From assembly GCF_001618175.1 (NCBI RefSeq), contig NZ_LPXN01000108.1:1-37796 (forward strand): a DNA stretch of 37,796 nucleotides. The letters are read 5' to 3'. The position numbers and the translations under genes were made by a program. Below, one piece after another: positions 8,596-16,904 of the stretch. This DNA comes from Oceanibaculum pacificum. Lineage in GTDB: Bacteria; Pseudomonadota; Alphaproteobacteria; Oceanibaculales; Oceanibaculaceae. Every line of letters begins with the position of its first letter. Position 1 is the stretch's first letter. Under the pieces are notes generated by a model that worked only from the letters and a program-made list of their open reading frames with translations, had not been told where the DNA came from and made no database searches.

Positions 8596-8651
8596 ATGGT
8601 TAACCGCCTGCGGAAGCCACTCTATAAAGAGCTTCATTAAGCAAGCGTTAA
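8596..8651 (-). promoter_or_regulatory. CtrA-type box and half-site before cheY
   Basis: The minus strand carries TTAACGCTTGCTTAA (8651-8637), a perfect TTAA-N7-TTAA, the established CtrA recognition pattern. A possible -10, TATAGA, lies at 8626-8621, 10 bases downstream. A half-site TTAACCAT lies at 8603-8596, and another TTAA sits 9 bases upstream of the full box. In several Rhodospirillales, CtrA is known to control motility and chemotaxis rather than cell division. Direct binding here is inferred. Confidence 0.65.
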
Positions 8652-8680
8652 GCCGCTCGATTAAAGTGGAAGAAGACGGC

Positions 8681-9358
8681 TCACTGTTTCGCCGCCTCTT
8701 CGAGTTTCGGCATCTGCCGGCGGGCCGCGATCTCCGACGTGATCTGCTGCGCCCGCTTCGGGTCCATATCGGCCAGAATGGGGGCCACCCGGCGCTCGGC
8801 CATCCGCTCCAGCAATTGCAGCAGCACCTCGTTTTCCAGATTGTTGAAGATCGCGGCGGCGTCCTTCGGCTTCATCGCCTCGTAAATCTTCATCAGGCGC
8901 TGCAATTCCGCTTCTTCCTGCTCGTTATATTTCTTGATCAGCGATTCTATGTCGACGCGGATCGAGGCCAGCTCGCCGATCTTCTTCTCGATGCGCTGCT
9001 CGGCGGCGGCCAGCAGCCCTTCCTTCTGCGCCAGGGTCTGCTCGCGCTGGTCCAGCTCCTCGCGGCGGCGCGACAATTCCTGCAGCAATTCGATCTCGGA
9101 GCGGCTGAACAGAATCGGGTCGATCGGCTTCTCGCCATCCTTTCCGCCAGCGGCCGAGTTCGGCACCGGCATCGACTGGGCCTTCGGCGCCGGCTGCTGG
9201 CCGGGTTGCTGGGCGGGCTGATTCGGTTGCTGCTGCTGCGCGGCCAGCGGCGCCGGCCCGAGGCGGGTGACATCCTGCCAGATATCGCCCAGCTTCACGG
9301 TCAGCAACAGCATCACGGCCAGAATGGTCACCGGCAGCAATCGGATCGGCAAGCCCAT
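8681..9358 (-). CDS. MotE-like flagellar protein (MgtE N-terminal-like domain)
   Basis: 225-aa membrane-anchored protein: an N-terminal hydrophobic segment (about 5-24), a Gln/Pro-rich linker (38-70), a coiled coil (about 85-150, ELSRRREELDQREQTLAQKE), then a helical domain ending MKPKDAAAIFNNLENEVLL and MDPKRAQQITSEIAARR. This PKDAA.IF...MDP..A layout is that of the MgtE-N/FliG-like fold of proteins annotated as MotE. In rhizobia MotE is a periplasmic chaperone for MotC; equivalence here is inferred. The ATG at 9358 has AAGGGA 7 bases upstream; an earlier TTG at 9373 is less likely. It is the fourth gene of the fliL-fliM-DUF6468-motE run. Confidence 0.8.
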   Translation of the reverse strand: MGLPIRLLPVTILAVMLLLTVKLGDIWQDVTRLGPAPLAAQQQQPNQPAQQPGQQPAPKAQSMPVPNSAAGGKDGEKPIDPILFSRSEIELLQELSRRREELDQREQTLAQKEGLLAAAEQRIEKKIGELASIRVDIESLIKKYNEQEEAELQRLMKIYEAMKPKDAAAIFNNLENEVLLQLLERMAERRVAPILADMDPKRAQQITSEIAARRQMPKLEEAAKQ

Positions 9359-9394
9359 GGTCGGTCCCTTCAAATTCCTTGTCGCGCGGCGGCG

Positions 9395-9931
9395 TCAGCG
9401 GGCGTTGCGCAAAGCGCGCAGCAAATCGCGCTCGGCCTTGGAACGGCCGCCCATCGCGACATCCTCCTCCTGCTCAACCGCCGGCTCCGGCTGCCCCCTC
9501 AATGTCTCGCGGGTCGCCTCCCTGGGCGCCTCCCGGGGCGCTCTTACCCCCTCGGCGGCGAGTCCGGCGGCAAGGCCGGCGGCCAAGCCGGCCGCCCCCC
9601 GCTCGTCGCGCGGCGCGCTTCGGATCGCCAGCTTGTCGGCCAGCGCGTCGGCCCGCTCGATCATGAACACCAGCTCGTCGCGGATCGCCACCGCCCGGTC
9701 GATCGGTTGCTGTAGCGAGCGTCCGGCTTCATCCGCCGTCGCCTTCAGGCCGCGCACCGAATGATCGGCTTTCTGGGTCGCCTCGACGAAGCGCGCAATC
9801 ATCTGCTCGATCTCCGCCCGGTCGGCGCGCAGCCGCCCCAGCTTGCGGTTGAGGATCGCGGCATAGACGATGGTGGCGGCGAGCAGCCCCGCCACCAACA
9901 CTTCCAGGATCAATGACGGATCCAGGTCCAT
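9395..9931 (-). CDS. DUF6468-type flagellar-cluster protein
   Basis: 178-aa protein with an N-terminal membrane anchor (about 6-26, SLILEVLVAGLLAATIVYAA), then a cytoplasmic helical region (NRKLGRLRADRAEIEQMIARFVEAT, then a segment ending DELVFMIERADALADKL) and a low-complexity Ala/Gly/Arg/Glu tail containing a threefold AAGL repeat (near 114-125). The helical core matches a family I recall as DUF6468, found between fliM and motE in Rhodospirillales; the function is unknown. Its place between fliM and motE suggests a motor or switch accessory role. Confidence 0.7.
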   Translation of the reverse strand: MDLDPSLILEVLVAGLLAATIVYAAILNRKLGRLRADRAEIEQMIARFVEATQKADHSVRGLKATADEAGRSLQQPIDRAVAIRDELVFMIERADALADKLAIRSAPRDERGAAGLAAGLAAGLAAEGVRAPREAPREATRETLRGQPEPAVEQEEDVAMGGRSKAERDLLRALRNAR

Positions 9932-9982
9932 GTCCCACCCCTCTAACGGTCGCGGCCGCCAATCGCCGCGGCTGCCTCTGTT

Positions 9983-11011
9983 CTACATCTTCCGATGGCG
10001 TTTTTCGATGCGGATCGCGATATCGGAGCCCTTGCGCCCCATTTTTCCCCCGAACAGCGTGACGTTGCCGCAGCGCAGATCGATCTGCGAATCCGAATCG
10101 GCATCCAGCAGCAGCCGGCTGCCGACCTTCCAGTTCAGCACGTCGCCCAGCGACACCGGCACCTCGTCCAGCACCGCCTCCAGCTCGATCTCGGTGTTCC
10201 ACAGCTCGGTCGCCAGATGGCTTTCCCAGATCGAGTCGCGACCGAACTTCTCGCCCATGAACATCTGCAGCAGCAGCTCGCGCACCGGCTCCAGCGTGGC
10301 GTAGGGCAGCAGCATCTCCAGCCGGCCGCCGCGATCCTCCATGTCGATGCGCAACCGCGCGACGATGGCGGCGTTGGCCGGGCGGGCGATGGTGGCGAAG
10401 CGCGGATTGGTCTCCAGCCGCTCGAAGCGGAAGGTCACCGGCGACAGCGGATCGAACGCCGCCGACAGGTCGGACAGAACGACGTTGATGAGGCGCTCCA
10501 CCAGGTTGCGCTCGATGGTGGTGTAGGGACGGCCCTCGATACGCATCGCCGCCGTGCCGCGCCGGCCGCCCAGCAGCACGTCCACGATGGAATAGATCAT
10601 CGCCGAATCGACCACCAGCAGACCGAAATTGTCCCACTCCTCCGCCTTGAACACGCCCAGCATGGCGGGCAGCGGGATGGAGTTGAGATAGTCGCCGAAG
10701 CGGATCGAGTTGATGTTGTCGAGCGAGACCTCGACATTGTCCGAGGTGAAGTTGCGCAAGGAGGTCGACATCATGCGCACCAGGCGGTCATAGACCACCT
10801 CCAGCATCGGCAGGCGTTCGTAGGACACCAGCGCCGAATTGACGATGGCGTGAATGCCGGAATTCTCGCCGTCGCCGGCCCCATCCTCGTCAAAGCCCAG
10901 CAGCGAATCGATTTCAGCCTGGTTCAGAACCCGGGCTGTGCCGTCCTCCATGAGGTCGTCATCGCCGGCGGCGGCCCATTCGTCTGCCAAAGCGTCCTGG
11001 TCGTTGCTCAA
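9983..11011 (-). CDS. fliM: Flagellar motor switch protein FliM
   Basis: 342-aa C-ring protein that receives CheY-P. Residues 30-42 (NQAEIDSLLGFDE) are the CheY-docking motif, here preceded by an unusual acidic extension of about 29 residues. The middle CheC-like domain contains LEVVYDRLVRMMSTSLRNF and the GGRRG loop, and the C-terminal SpoA/FliN-like domain spans about 260-335 (EVPVSLGDVLNWKVGSRLLL). The start is TTG at 11011: GGAGG lies 7 bases upstream, and no ATG or GTG in this frame has comparable support. fliL is 21 bases upstream. Confidence 0.95.
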   Translation of the reverse strand: MSNDQDALADEWAAAGDDDLMEDGTARVLNQAEIDSLLGFDEDGAGDGENSGIHAIVNSALVSYERLPMLEVVYDRLVRMMSTSLRNFTSDNVEVSLDNINSIRFGDYLNSIPLPAMLGVFKAEEWDNFGLLVVDSAMIYSIVDVLLGGRRGTAAMRIEGRPYTTIERNLVERLINVVLSDLSAAFDPLSPVTFRFERLETNPRFATIARPANAAIVARLRIDMEDRGGRLEMLLPYATLEPVRELLLQMFMGEKFGRDSIWESHLATELWNTEIELEAVLDEVPVSLGDVLNWKVGSRLLLDADSDSQIDLRCGNVTLFGGKMGRKGSDIAIRIEKRHRKM

Positions 11012-11032
11012 ATCACGCCTCCGTCGGGTGCA

Positions 11033-11554
11033 TCACTGCACCAGCATTTCGCGGAACAGCACGTCGCGCACGCGGGCCGGGCGAACGGCCAGATTGACCC
11101 GCCGCAGCAGCTCCTCGCGCAGCCGGTACATGCCGGCCGACCCCTGCAGGTCCTCGATCCGCAGCTCCCGCAGATAGACCTGGAAATTATCGATGATGCG
11201 CGGCATCACCTCGTTGATCCGGCCGATATCGTTCGGATTCTGCAATTCCAGGCTGACATTCATCTTCAAAAAGGTGCTGCGGCGCCCGGCGCTGTTCAGA
11301 TTGACGATGATCTCCGGCAGATCGAAGAACACCGCCTGGGCCGGCGGCGGCGGCGGCGCCTCCTGGTCGGTCGCGGGCGCGGCTTCCTGCTTCGGGCCGA
11401 GGATGCCGGACAGGTAGACGCCCGCCCCCGCGCCGATCAGCAGCAGCAGCGGCAGCACGATGAAGAGGATCAGCTTCTTGCCGCTGAACTTCTTCTTGCG
11501 CGGGCCGTCGCCCCCGCCATCCTCGAAATCTTCGCCGATTGCGTCAGCCGCCAT
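11033..11554 (-). CDS. fliL: Flagellar basal body-associated protein FliL
   Basis: 173-aa single-pass membrane protein around the stator and MS ring that supports motor torque. A basic stretch (RKKKFSGKK, 19-27) precedes the transmembrane helix (about 28-50). A Pro-rich linker (PPPPP) and the periplasmic FliL domain follow (FFDLPEIIVNLN...FLKMNVSLELQ...RIIDNFQVYLRELR). The ATG at 11554 is preferred over a TTG at 11608 because the sigma-54-type element at 11615-11630 would start transcription near 11603, leaving the TTG without a leader. It is the first gene of the fliL-fliM-DUF6468-motE operon. Confidence 0.9.
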   Translation of the reverse strand: MAADAIGEDFEDGGGDGPRKKKFSGKKLILFIVLPLLLLIGAGAGVYLSGILGPKQEAAPATDQEAPPPPPAQAVFFDLPEIIVNLNSAGRRSTFLKMNVSLELQNPNDIGRINEVMPRIIDNFQVYLRELRIEDLQGSAGMYRLREELLRRVNLAVRPARVRDVLFREMLVQ

Positions 11555-11614
11555 CGCTTCGTTCCATTCCCTAAAGTCCCGGAAGCCACACTTCCGGACG
11601 GCGTCCAACCATCA

Positions 11615-11630
11615 CGCAAAAGCCGTGCCT
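11615..11630 (-). promoter_or_regulatory. Sigma-54-type promoter for fliL
   Basis: The minus strand reads AGGCACGGCTTTTGCG. GG at -24 and GC at -12 are spaced as required and the CACGG...TTTTGC body matches consensus; the first base is A instead of T. Transcription would begin near 11603, leaving a leader of about 50 bases to the ATG at 11554. Confidence 0.6.
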
Positions 11631-11941
11631 ACCGAGCCCAGCGGCGGCATCCGGCAGGGGCCGGGACGGCCCCGCCGGAACCGGACGCCAAAATTAACAG
11701 TAATTCTATACCAATCCAGGGGTGTCTTTAAAGCAGCGCTTGGAGATCGCCACGCAACAGCTTGTCGGCGGTGCTGTCGCCACCCCGTCATATTGTGGTC
11801 GAGAGGCGCAATCCCCGTTGCGTGCCTGGAAACGGCACTGGACAGATTTTGCCGGGCAAGCCCTTCCGACGGCCCTTTCTGCCGCCCCACGCAGCCTGCC
11901 GAGAAGCGCGAAACTCCAGTATTTCCGCCATCTTCATCGAT

Positions 11942-11957
11942 TGGCACACGGCATGCA
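11942..11957 (+). promoter_or_regulatory. Sigma-54-type promoter for flgF
   Basis: TGGCACACGGCATGCA has a full TGGCAC -24 box and ATGCA at -12 (consensus TTGCW) with correct GG-to-GC spacing. Transcription would begin near 11968, about 60 bases before the flgF ATG. Confidence 0.65.
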
Positions 11958-12028
11958 TCAGCTTTGCCGACCGGAAAGGCGGGCCAGGCGGCCCCCAGCG
12001 GAAAGATCGGTTCGGGAGCACGAGTTCG

Positions 12029-12760
12029 ATGGAAAACGCATCCTTTATCGCCCTGTCACGGCAAATGGGCCTTCAGCGCGAGCTGTCCGCCATCGCCAAT
12101 AATGTCGCCAACGGCAATACGACAGGCTTCAAGGGCCAGCGGGTGCTGTTTTCCGAATATCTGGAACAGCCCCGCATCGGCGAGAAGATTTCCTATGTGC
12201 AGGACCGGGCGATGGCCTTCGACATGACCGAGGGGCCGTTGCAGAGCACCGGCAACGCCTATGATCTGGCGATCAGCGGCAATGGCTATTTCGTCGTCGA
12301 TACCCCGGCCGGCCCGCGCTACACCCGCACCGGCAATTTCAAGCCGGACCAGGAAGGCAATCTGGTGACCAGCCAAGGCTATTCGGTGCTGGACGATGCG
12401 AACAATCCCGTTTCGGTGCCGATGGACCAGGGGCCGATCACCATCGACGCGCTGGGCTTTCTGCGCACCCAGGACGGGGCGGAGATCGGCCGCATGCAGA
12501 TCGTCGCCTTCGAGAATCCGCAGGTGCTCGACCGGGCCGGCAACAATCTCTACGTCTCCGTGGCCGAACCGGTCGAGGCGGAGAATTTCAAGGTCGTGCA
12601 GGGCGCGCTGGAAGGCTCCAACGTGAATTCGGTATCCGAGATTACCCGGCTGATCGAGGTGCATCGCAGCTACGAGCGCACCTCCAACATGATCCAGCAG
12701 GAGCATGACCGCATCCGAGACGGCATCCGCCGGCTCGGCAAGCCCCTGACCTCCTCGTAA
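12029..12760 (+). CDS. flgF: Flagellar basal-body rod protein FlgF
   Basis: 243-aa proximal rod protein exported through the flagellar type III apparatus. The N-terminal rod motif SRQMGLQRELSAIANNVANGNTTGFK and the C-terminal motif EGSNVNSVSEITRLIEVHRSYE are the paired helices of the FlgF/FlgG/FlgE family. The AISGNGYFVVDTPAGPRYTRTGNF core is typical. The ATG at 12029 is chosen because the family begins with this short helix and CGGGAG lies 10 bases upstream; the frame is open further 5' but without family sequence. It is the first gene of flgF-flgG-flgA-flgH, with flgG 34 bases downstream. Confidence 0.94.
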   Translation: MENASFIALSRQMGLQRELSAIANNVANGNTTGFKGQRVLFSEYLEQPRIGEKISYVQDRAMAFDMTEGPLQSTGNAYDLAISGNGYFVVDTPAGPRYTRTGNFKPDQEGNLVTSQGYSVLDDANNPVSVPMDQGPITIDALGFLRTQDGAEIGRMQIVAFENPQVLDRAGNNLYVSVAEPVEAENFKVVQGALEGSNVNSVSEITRLIEVHRSYERTSNMIQQEHDRIRDGIRRLGKPLTSS

Positions 12761-12794
12761 TAACAAGTCGCCTAGACAGACGGAGTAGACGAAG

Positions 12795-13580
<786 letters not shown>

Positions 13581-13607
13581 CCGCGATACCGGAGAAGGAG
13601 ACCGATC

Positions 13608-14627
13608 ATGCACCGCCATATCCGCCCCCTCGCCCTCGCCACGCTGCTGGCCGGACTCTCCGCCCTGCCCGCGCAGATCTCCGCGCAGGCCAGCCAGACC
13701 CTGGTTTCCACCGCCCGCGTTCCGGCGGCGGCGGCCGCGCTGCTGCCGGTCTCGCTGCAATCGACCAGCCTGGTCTATGGACGCAGCATCATGCTGGGCG
13801 ACCTGTTCTCCGGGGTGGAGAGCGACCGCAATATCGAGGTCGACCGCGCCCCGCTGCCCGGCGAGCGCCGCATCTACACCGCCAGCACCTTGCAGCGCCT
13901 GGCGCAGAAGCACGGTCTGGAATGGCGGCCGAACAGCCCGCTGGACAAGGTCGCGGTGGAGCGCGCCAGCCTGGTGGTGCCGATGGAAGAGGTCGAGCGC
14001 GAGATGCGCCAGGCGCTGATCGATGCCGGCGCGCCGGCCGAAATCGAGGTGAATATCTACAATCGCGGCCTGCGGCTGCACATCGCCACCGACGCGCCGA
14101 TGAACTTCGCCGTCGACCGGCTCTCCTTCGACAACCGCACCCAGCGCTTTCAGGCCGCCATCACCGCGCCGGCCGGCGACCCGGAGGCGCAGACCCAGCA
14201 GGTCAGCGGCCGGTTCTACAATCTGGTCTCGGTGCCGGTGCTGTCGCGCTCGATCCTGCCCGGCGACATCATCCAGGAACGCGACATCACCTGGAAGATG
14301 GTGCGCGCCGGTCAGTTGAACGGCGCCGTGGTCGGCCAGCCGGAGGAGATCGTCGGCACCATCCCGCGTCGGCCGATCCCGATAAATCAGCCCATCCGCA
14401 CCACCGATGTAAAGCCGAACATCCTGGCCAAGCGCGGCGACAAGGTGACGTTGATCGCGGCCACCCCGACCATGCAGCTAACCGCCCTGGGCATCGCCCA
14501 GGAGAGCGGCGCCGAGGGAGACCTGATCCAGGTCATCAACAGCAGCAGCAAGAAAGCCGTGCGCGGCCGGGTGGTTGGCCCGAACACCGTCGAAGTGATT
14601 ACCAACGGCCATGTGGCCCTGAACTGA
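13608..14627 (+). CDS. flgA: Flagellar P-ring assembly chaperone FlgA
   Basis: 339-aa periplasmic chaperone for FlgI. A signal peptide (about 1-27) is followed by a long N-terminal part and the C-terminal SAF domain (about 205-339: VLSRSILPGDIIQERDITWKM, GTIPRRPIPINQPIR, GDKVTLIA). Alphaproteobacterial FlgA proteins are commonly of this longer form. A strong GGAGAAGGAG precedes the ATG. It is located between flgG and flgH. Its client gene flgI is in a separate operon 2.3 kb downstream. Confidence 0.9.
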   Translation: MHRHIRPLALATLLAGLSALPAQISAQASQTLVSTARVPAAAAALLPVSLQSTSLVYGRSIMLGDLFSGVESDRNIEVDRAPLPGERRIYTASTLQRLAQKHGLEWRPNSPLDKVAVERASLVVPMEEVEREMRQALIDAGAPAEIEVNIYNRGLRLHIATDAPMNFAVDRLSFDNRTQRFQAAITAPAGDPEAQTQQVSGRFYNLVSVPVLSRSILPGDIIQERDITWKMVRAGQLNGAVVGQPEEIVGTIPRRPIPINQPIRTTDVKPNILAKRGDKVTLIAATPTMQLTALGIAQESGAEGDLIQVINSSSKKAVRGRVVGPNTVEVITNGHVALN

Positions 14628-14661
14628 CAGCAACGCGACCGAGCATAAGGACCGTCCCATC

Positions 14662-15429
14662 ATGACCCGCTCGACCTCCATTTTCGGCAAGACCGGCCTG
14701 CTGGCCTGCACCGCGCTGATCGCGCTCGGTCTGTCGGCCTGCAACACCGCCGACCGCCTCGCCAGTATCGGCGCAACGCCGGAGCTGTCCGGCATCGACA
14801 ACCCGACCCACGCCAAGGGCTATACGCCGGTGAGCATGCCGATGCCAGCCACCCGGCCGCAGATCCGCCAGGCCAACTCGCTCTGGACCGTCGGCTCGCG
14901 CGCCTTCTTCAAGGACCAGCGCGCCAGCCAGGTCGGCGACATCATCACCGTGATCATCCAGATCGCCGACGATGCGCAATTGGAGAACACCACCCGGCGC
15001 ACCCGCGCCAATACCGAGGATGCCGGGCTGACCGGTCTGTTCGGCCTGGAGGCGGAACTGGGCAAGGTGCTGCCGGACGCGGTCAATCCGGGCAATCTGC
15101 TGGGGCTGGAAAGCGGCAGCAGCAGCACCGGCGCCGGCACCATCAACCGCAGCGAGGACATTAATCTGCGCGTCGCCGCCGTCATCGTCCAGAAGCTGCC
15201 GAACGGCAACATGGTGCTGCGCGGCCGCCAGGAGGTCCGGGTGAATTACGAGGTGCGCGAGCTGGTCGTCGGCGGCGTGATCCGGCCAGAGGATATCAGC
15301 TCCACCAACACCATCGCCTATGACCGGCTGGCCGAGGCCCGCATCGCCTATGGCGGCCGCGGCCACATCACCGACGTGCAGCAGCCGCGCTACGGCCAGC
15401 AGGTGTTCGACATCATCATGCCGTTCTGA
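14662..15429 (+). CDS. flgH: Flagellar L-ring lipoprotein FlgH
   Basis: 255-aa outer-membrane L-ring subunit. The lipoprotein signal ends in LSAC with Cys27 as the lipidated residue. Typical FlgH blocks are LWTVGSRAFFKDQRASQVGDIITV and, near the end, NGNMVLRGRQEVRVNYEVRELVVGG followed by a terminal segment ending PRYGQQVFDIIMPF. AAGGA precedes the ATG. It is the last gene of the operon and is followed by a strong terminator. Confidence 0.95.
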   Translation: MTRSTSIFGKTGLLACTALIALGLSACNTADRLASIGATPELSGIDNPTHAKGYTPVSMPMPATRPQIRQANSLWTVGSRAFFKDQRASQVGDIITVIIQIADDAQLENTTRRTRANTEDAGLTGLFGLEAELGKVLPDAVNPGNLLGLESGSSSTGAGTINRSEDINLRVAAVIVQKLPNGNMVLRGRQEVRVNYEVRELVVGGVIRPEDISSTNTIAYDRLAEARIAYGGRGHITDVQQPRYGQQVFDIIMPF

Positions 15430-15508
15430 TCAACCGGCATGAGGGCGGCAGAAGGGCCGCCCGCACAGAAGACATCCGGACGGTAGAAGGCCGTATCCGA
15501 TGCAAACA

Positions 15509-15567
15509 GACCCGCAGAAGGCGGGTCAGCAGGGCCGCCCCCCGATGATGGGACACGGGGCGGCCCT
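15509..15567 (+). terminator. Terminator cluster after flgH
   Basis: A small hairpin GACCCGC-AGAAG-GCGGGTC (15509-15527) is followed by a strong one: AGGGCCGCCCC (15531-15541) pairs with 15557-15567 across a 15-base loop and is followed by TCTTCTTTC. It ends the flgFGAH transcript. Confidence 0.75.
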
Positions 15568-15623
15568 TCTTCTTTCGGGCGGAAATCTCCCCCATCCCAC
15601 TGGCCGCTTTGTCCGCTAAGCGA

Positions 15624-15649
15624 AAAGGCCGCCCGGTGGGGCGGCCTTT
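15624..15649 (-). terminator. Terminator of dksA
   Basis: A perfect 11-bp stem AAAGGCCGCCC / GGGCGGCCTTT (15624-15634 and 15639-15649) has a 4-base loop. On the minus strand it is followed by TTTTCGC, immediately after the dksA stop. It may also stop leftover plus-strand transcription. Confidence 0.75.
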
Positions 15650-15652
15650 CTG

Positions 15653-16075
15653 TCAGTCGTCGCGGTGGGTGCGTTCCATTCGCTCGTGGCGTTCCTGGGC
15701 TTCCAGGCTGAGCGTGGCGATCGGCCGGGCTTCGAGGCGGCGCAGGCTGATCGGCTCGCCGGTCTCCTCGCAATAGCCGTAGGTGTCGTTGTCGATCCGC
15801 TCCAGCGCCGCATCAATCTTCGAGAGCAGTTTGCGCTCCCGGTCGCGCGTGCGCAGCTCGATGGCGTGGTCGGTTTCCAGCGAGGCCCGGTCGGCCATGT
15901 CGGGCTGCTGCAGATTTTCCTGGCTCAAATGGCTAAGCGTCAGGCCAGCCTCGGTGAGAATTTCGTGCCGCCATCGCAGCAGCTTCTGGCGGAAATATTC
16001 GCGCTGCATCGGATTCATGAAAGGCTCGTCTTCGGACGGCCGATAATCGGGCGGCAGCAAAGGCGATGCGGACAT
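15653..16075 (-). CDS. dksA: RNA polymerase-binding regulator DksA
   Basis: 140-aa DksA/TraR family protein that binds the RNA polymerase secondary channel and, with ppGpp, adjusts transcription. The coiled-coil tip motif DMADRAS gives Asp59, Asp62 and Ala64 (DxxDxA). The zinc finger is degenerate: Cys102 remains in YCEETGEPISLRRLEARP, but the other cysteine positions are Thr105, Ser123 and Ala126. This form is usual in alphaproteobacteria and probably does not need zinc. The ATG has GGAG 7-8 bases upstream, and its own sigma-70-like promoter and terminator make it a single-gene unit inside the flagellar cluster. Confidence 0.9.
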   Translation of the reverse strand: MSASPLLPPDYRPSEDEPFMNPMQREYFRQKLLRWRHEILTEAGLTLSHLSQENLQQPDMADRASLETDHAIELRTRDRERKLLSKIDAALERIDNDTYGYCEETGEPISLRRLEARPIATLSLEAQERHERMERTHRDD

Positions 16076-16110
16076 TACCTACTCCACACTGCGAGAATTT
16101 AAGCGCGCGG

Positions 16111-16139
16111 AGTATACGGAGCGAACCGATCTAGAACAA
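16111..16139 (-). promoter_or_regulatory. Sigma-70-like promoter for dksA
   Basis: On the minus strand, TTGTTC (16139-16134) and TATACT (16116-16111) are separated by 17 bases. The -10 matches consensus at 5 of 6 positions. It lies 36 bases before the dksA ATG. Confidence 0.5.
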
Positions 16140-16223
16140 GGGCAAGTTTATCCCTCGCACAACCACACAAGCCATTGTAATTGTTATGAAACTTTTGAAA
16201 TACCCAATATGGGCGGCAAAACC

Positions 16224-16631
16224 CTAGCCCGCCATGCCCAGTTTCGCGAGTTCCACCTTCACCCGCAGGTCGATCTCGTCGAGTATCTCGATCAGACCCG
16301 GATCCATGATCGCCTCGCGCTGCCGGTCGACCATCTGGGCAAGCTGATGCAGCCGCCCTTCGGGGATCGAACCCATCAGCAGCCCATGGCGGATTTCGTC
16401 GAGCCGGGACAGTAAATCCTCGCCATGCCGGCGGGCCCGGCGCTCGGGACGCTCATCGACTTCCTGCGCGGCCAGGAGAGAGTCGGCCTGGCGCACGCCG
16501 GAGACGCCGCGGGTATCGTCCGCCTCCTCCGACTCGCCGAGATGACGCGCGAACTCCGCCCCCCGGCCCTTGGTCTTATCGGCCTTTCGGGTGGCGTCGG
16601 TCCGCACGGTGCCTGTCTGGTTGACCTTCAT
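16224..16631 (-). CDS. fliX: Flagellar assembly regulator FliX
   Basis: 135-aa cytoplasmic regulator specific to alphaproteobacteria. In Caulobacter FliX senses completion of early flagellar structures and licenses the sigma-54 activator FlbD. Seen here: the short MKVNQTGTVR start, a charged middle (FARHLGESEEADD), and the conserved C-terminal helical part, beginning LDEIRHGLLMGSIPEGRL and ending GLIEILDEIDLRVKVELAKL. The ATG at 16631 fits the family start and has ACGGAG upstream; an extension to 16652 is possible. It is divergent from flgI across a 273-base region with a sigma-54-type promoter, consistent with the FliX-FlbD circuit. FlbD itself is not in the window. Confidence 0.88.
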   Translation of the reverse strand: MKVNQTGTVRTDATRKADKTKGRGAEFARHLGESEEADDTRGVSGVRQADSLLAAQEVDERPERRARRHGEDLLSRLDEIRHGLLMGSIPEGRLHQLAQMVDRQREAIMDPGLIEILDEIDLRVKVELAKLGMAG

Positions 16632-16708
16632 CCGAGCTCCGTCTTTCCACAAAACTATATATCGTTATACCACCGATGGGTTCAACAACTTAGGGCCATT
16701 GCGGAACC

Positions 16709-16723
16709 CGGCAGGAATTGCCG
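16709..16723. promoter_or_regulatory. Candidate enhancer palindrome upstream of flgI
   Basis: CGGCAGGAATTGCCG has perfect 5-bp arms around 5 bases (GGCA-N5-TGCC core). It lies about 125 bases upstream of the flgI -24 element, a normal place for a sigma-54 activator. The same GGCA-N5-TGCC core occurs upstream of the first flagellin at 23254-23266. Confidence 0.4.
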
Positions 16724-16847
16724 TCCGGCGCCGCGCGGCAGGCAGTCTTTGCCCCGCCGGCCGCCCTGGCAACCGGCTTCTTCGCCGCCGGCCCGGCAAA
16801 AGCGCCGAAATGCGCCGGTTCGCCGGGATTTGCCGGTAGAATACGAC

Positions 16848-16863
16848 TGGCACGGTTTTCGCT
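16848..16863 (+). promoter_or_regulatory. Sigma-54-type promoter for flgI
   Basis: TGGCACGGTTTTCGCT matches the -24/-12 consensus except for C in place of the second T of TTGC. Transcription would start near 16874, 30 bases before the flgI ATG. Confidence 0.65.
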
Positions 16864-16904
16864 TTACCCTCACCGAACGATTTGTTCAGGCAGAGGAACA
16901 CGAT

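Larger units (their letters stand above)
11555..12028. other. 474-base divergent fliL/flgF intergenic region
   Basis: No convincing gene was found here. It holds two oppositely oriented sigma-54-type elements (11615-11630 minus, 11942-11957 plus). It also holds a GC-rich imperfect hairpin (about 11651-11678), an IR GTGCC-N7-GGCAC near 11820-11836, and TTGCCGGGCAA near 11849. These palindromes are possible binding sites for a sigma-54 activator shared by both operons. Confidence 0.5.

Noticed and set aside
11555..11608. TTG start of fliL at 11608
   Set aside because: It would lie upstream of or at the predicted transcription start; no good ribosome-binding site.
9995..11731. Long plus-strand open frame (578 codons) opposite fliM and fliL
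   Set aside because: It is antisense to well-recognised genes, its translation is His/Gln/Arg-rich without family motifs, and high GC produces such shadows.
16425..16904. Upstream extension of flgI to 16425
   Set aside because: It would start before the sigma-54-type promoter and overlap fliX, and it lacks family sequence; the signal peptide begins at 16905.
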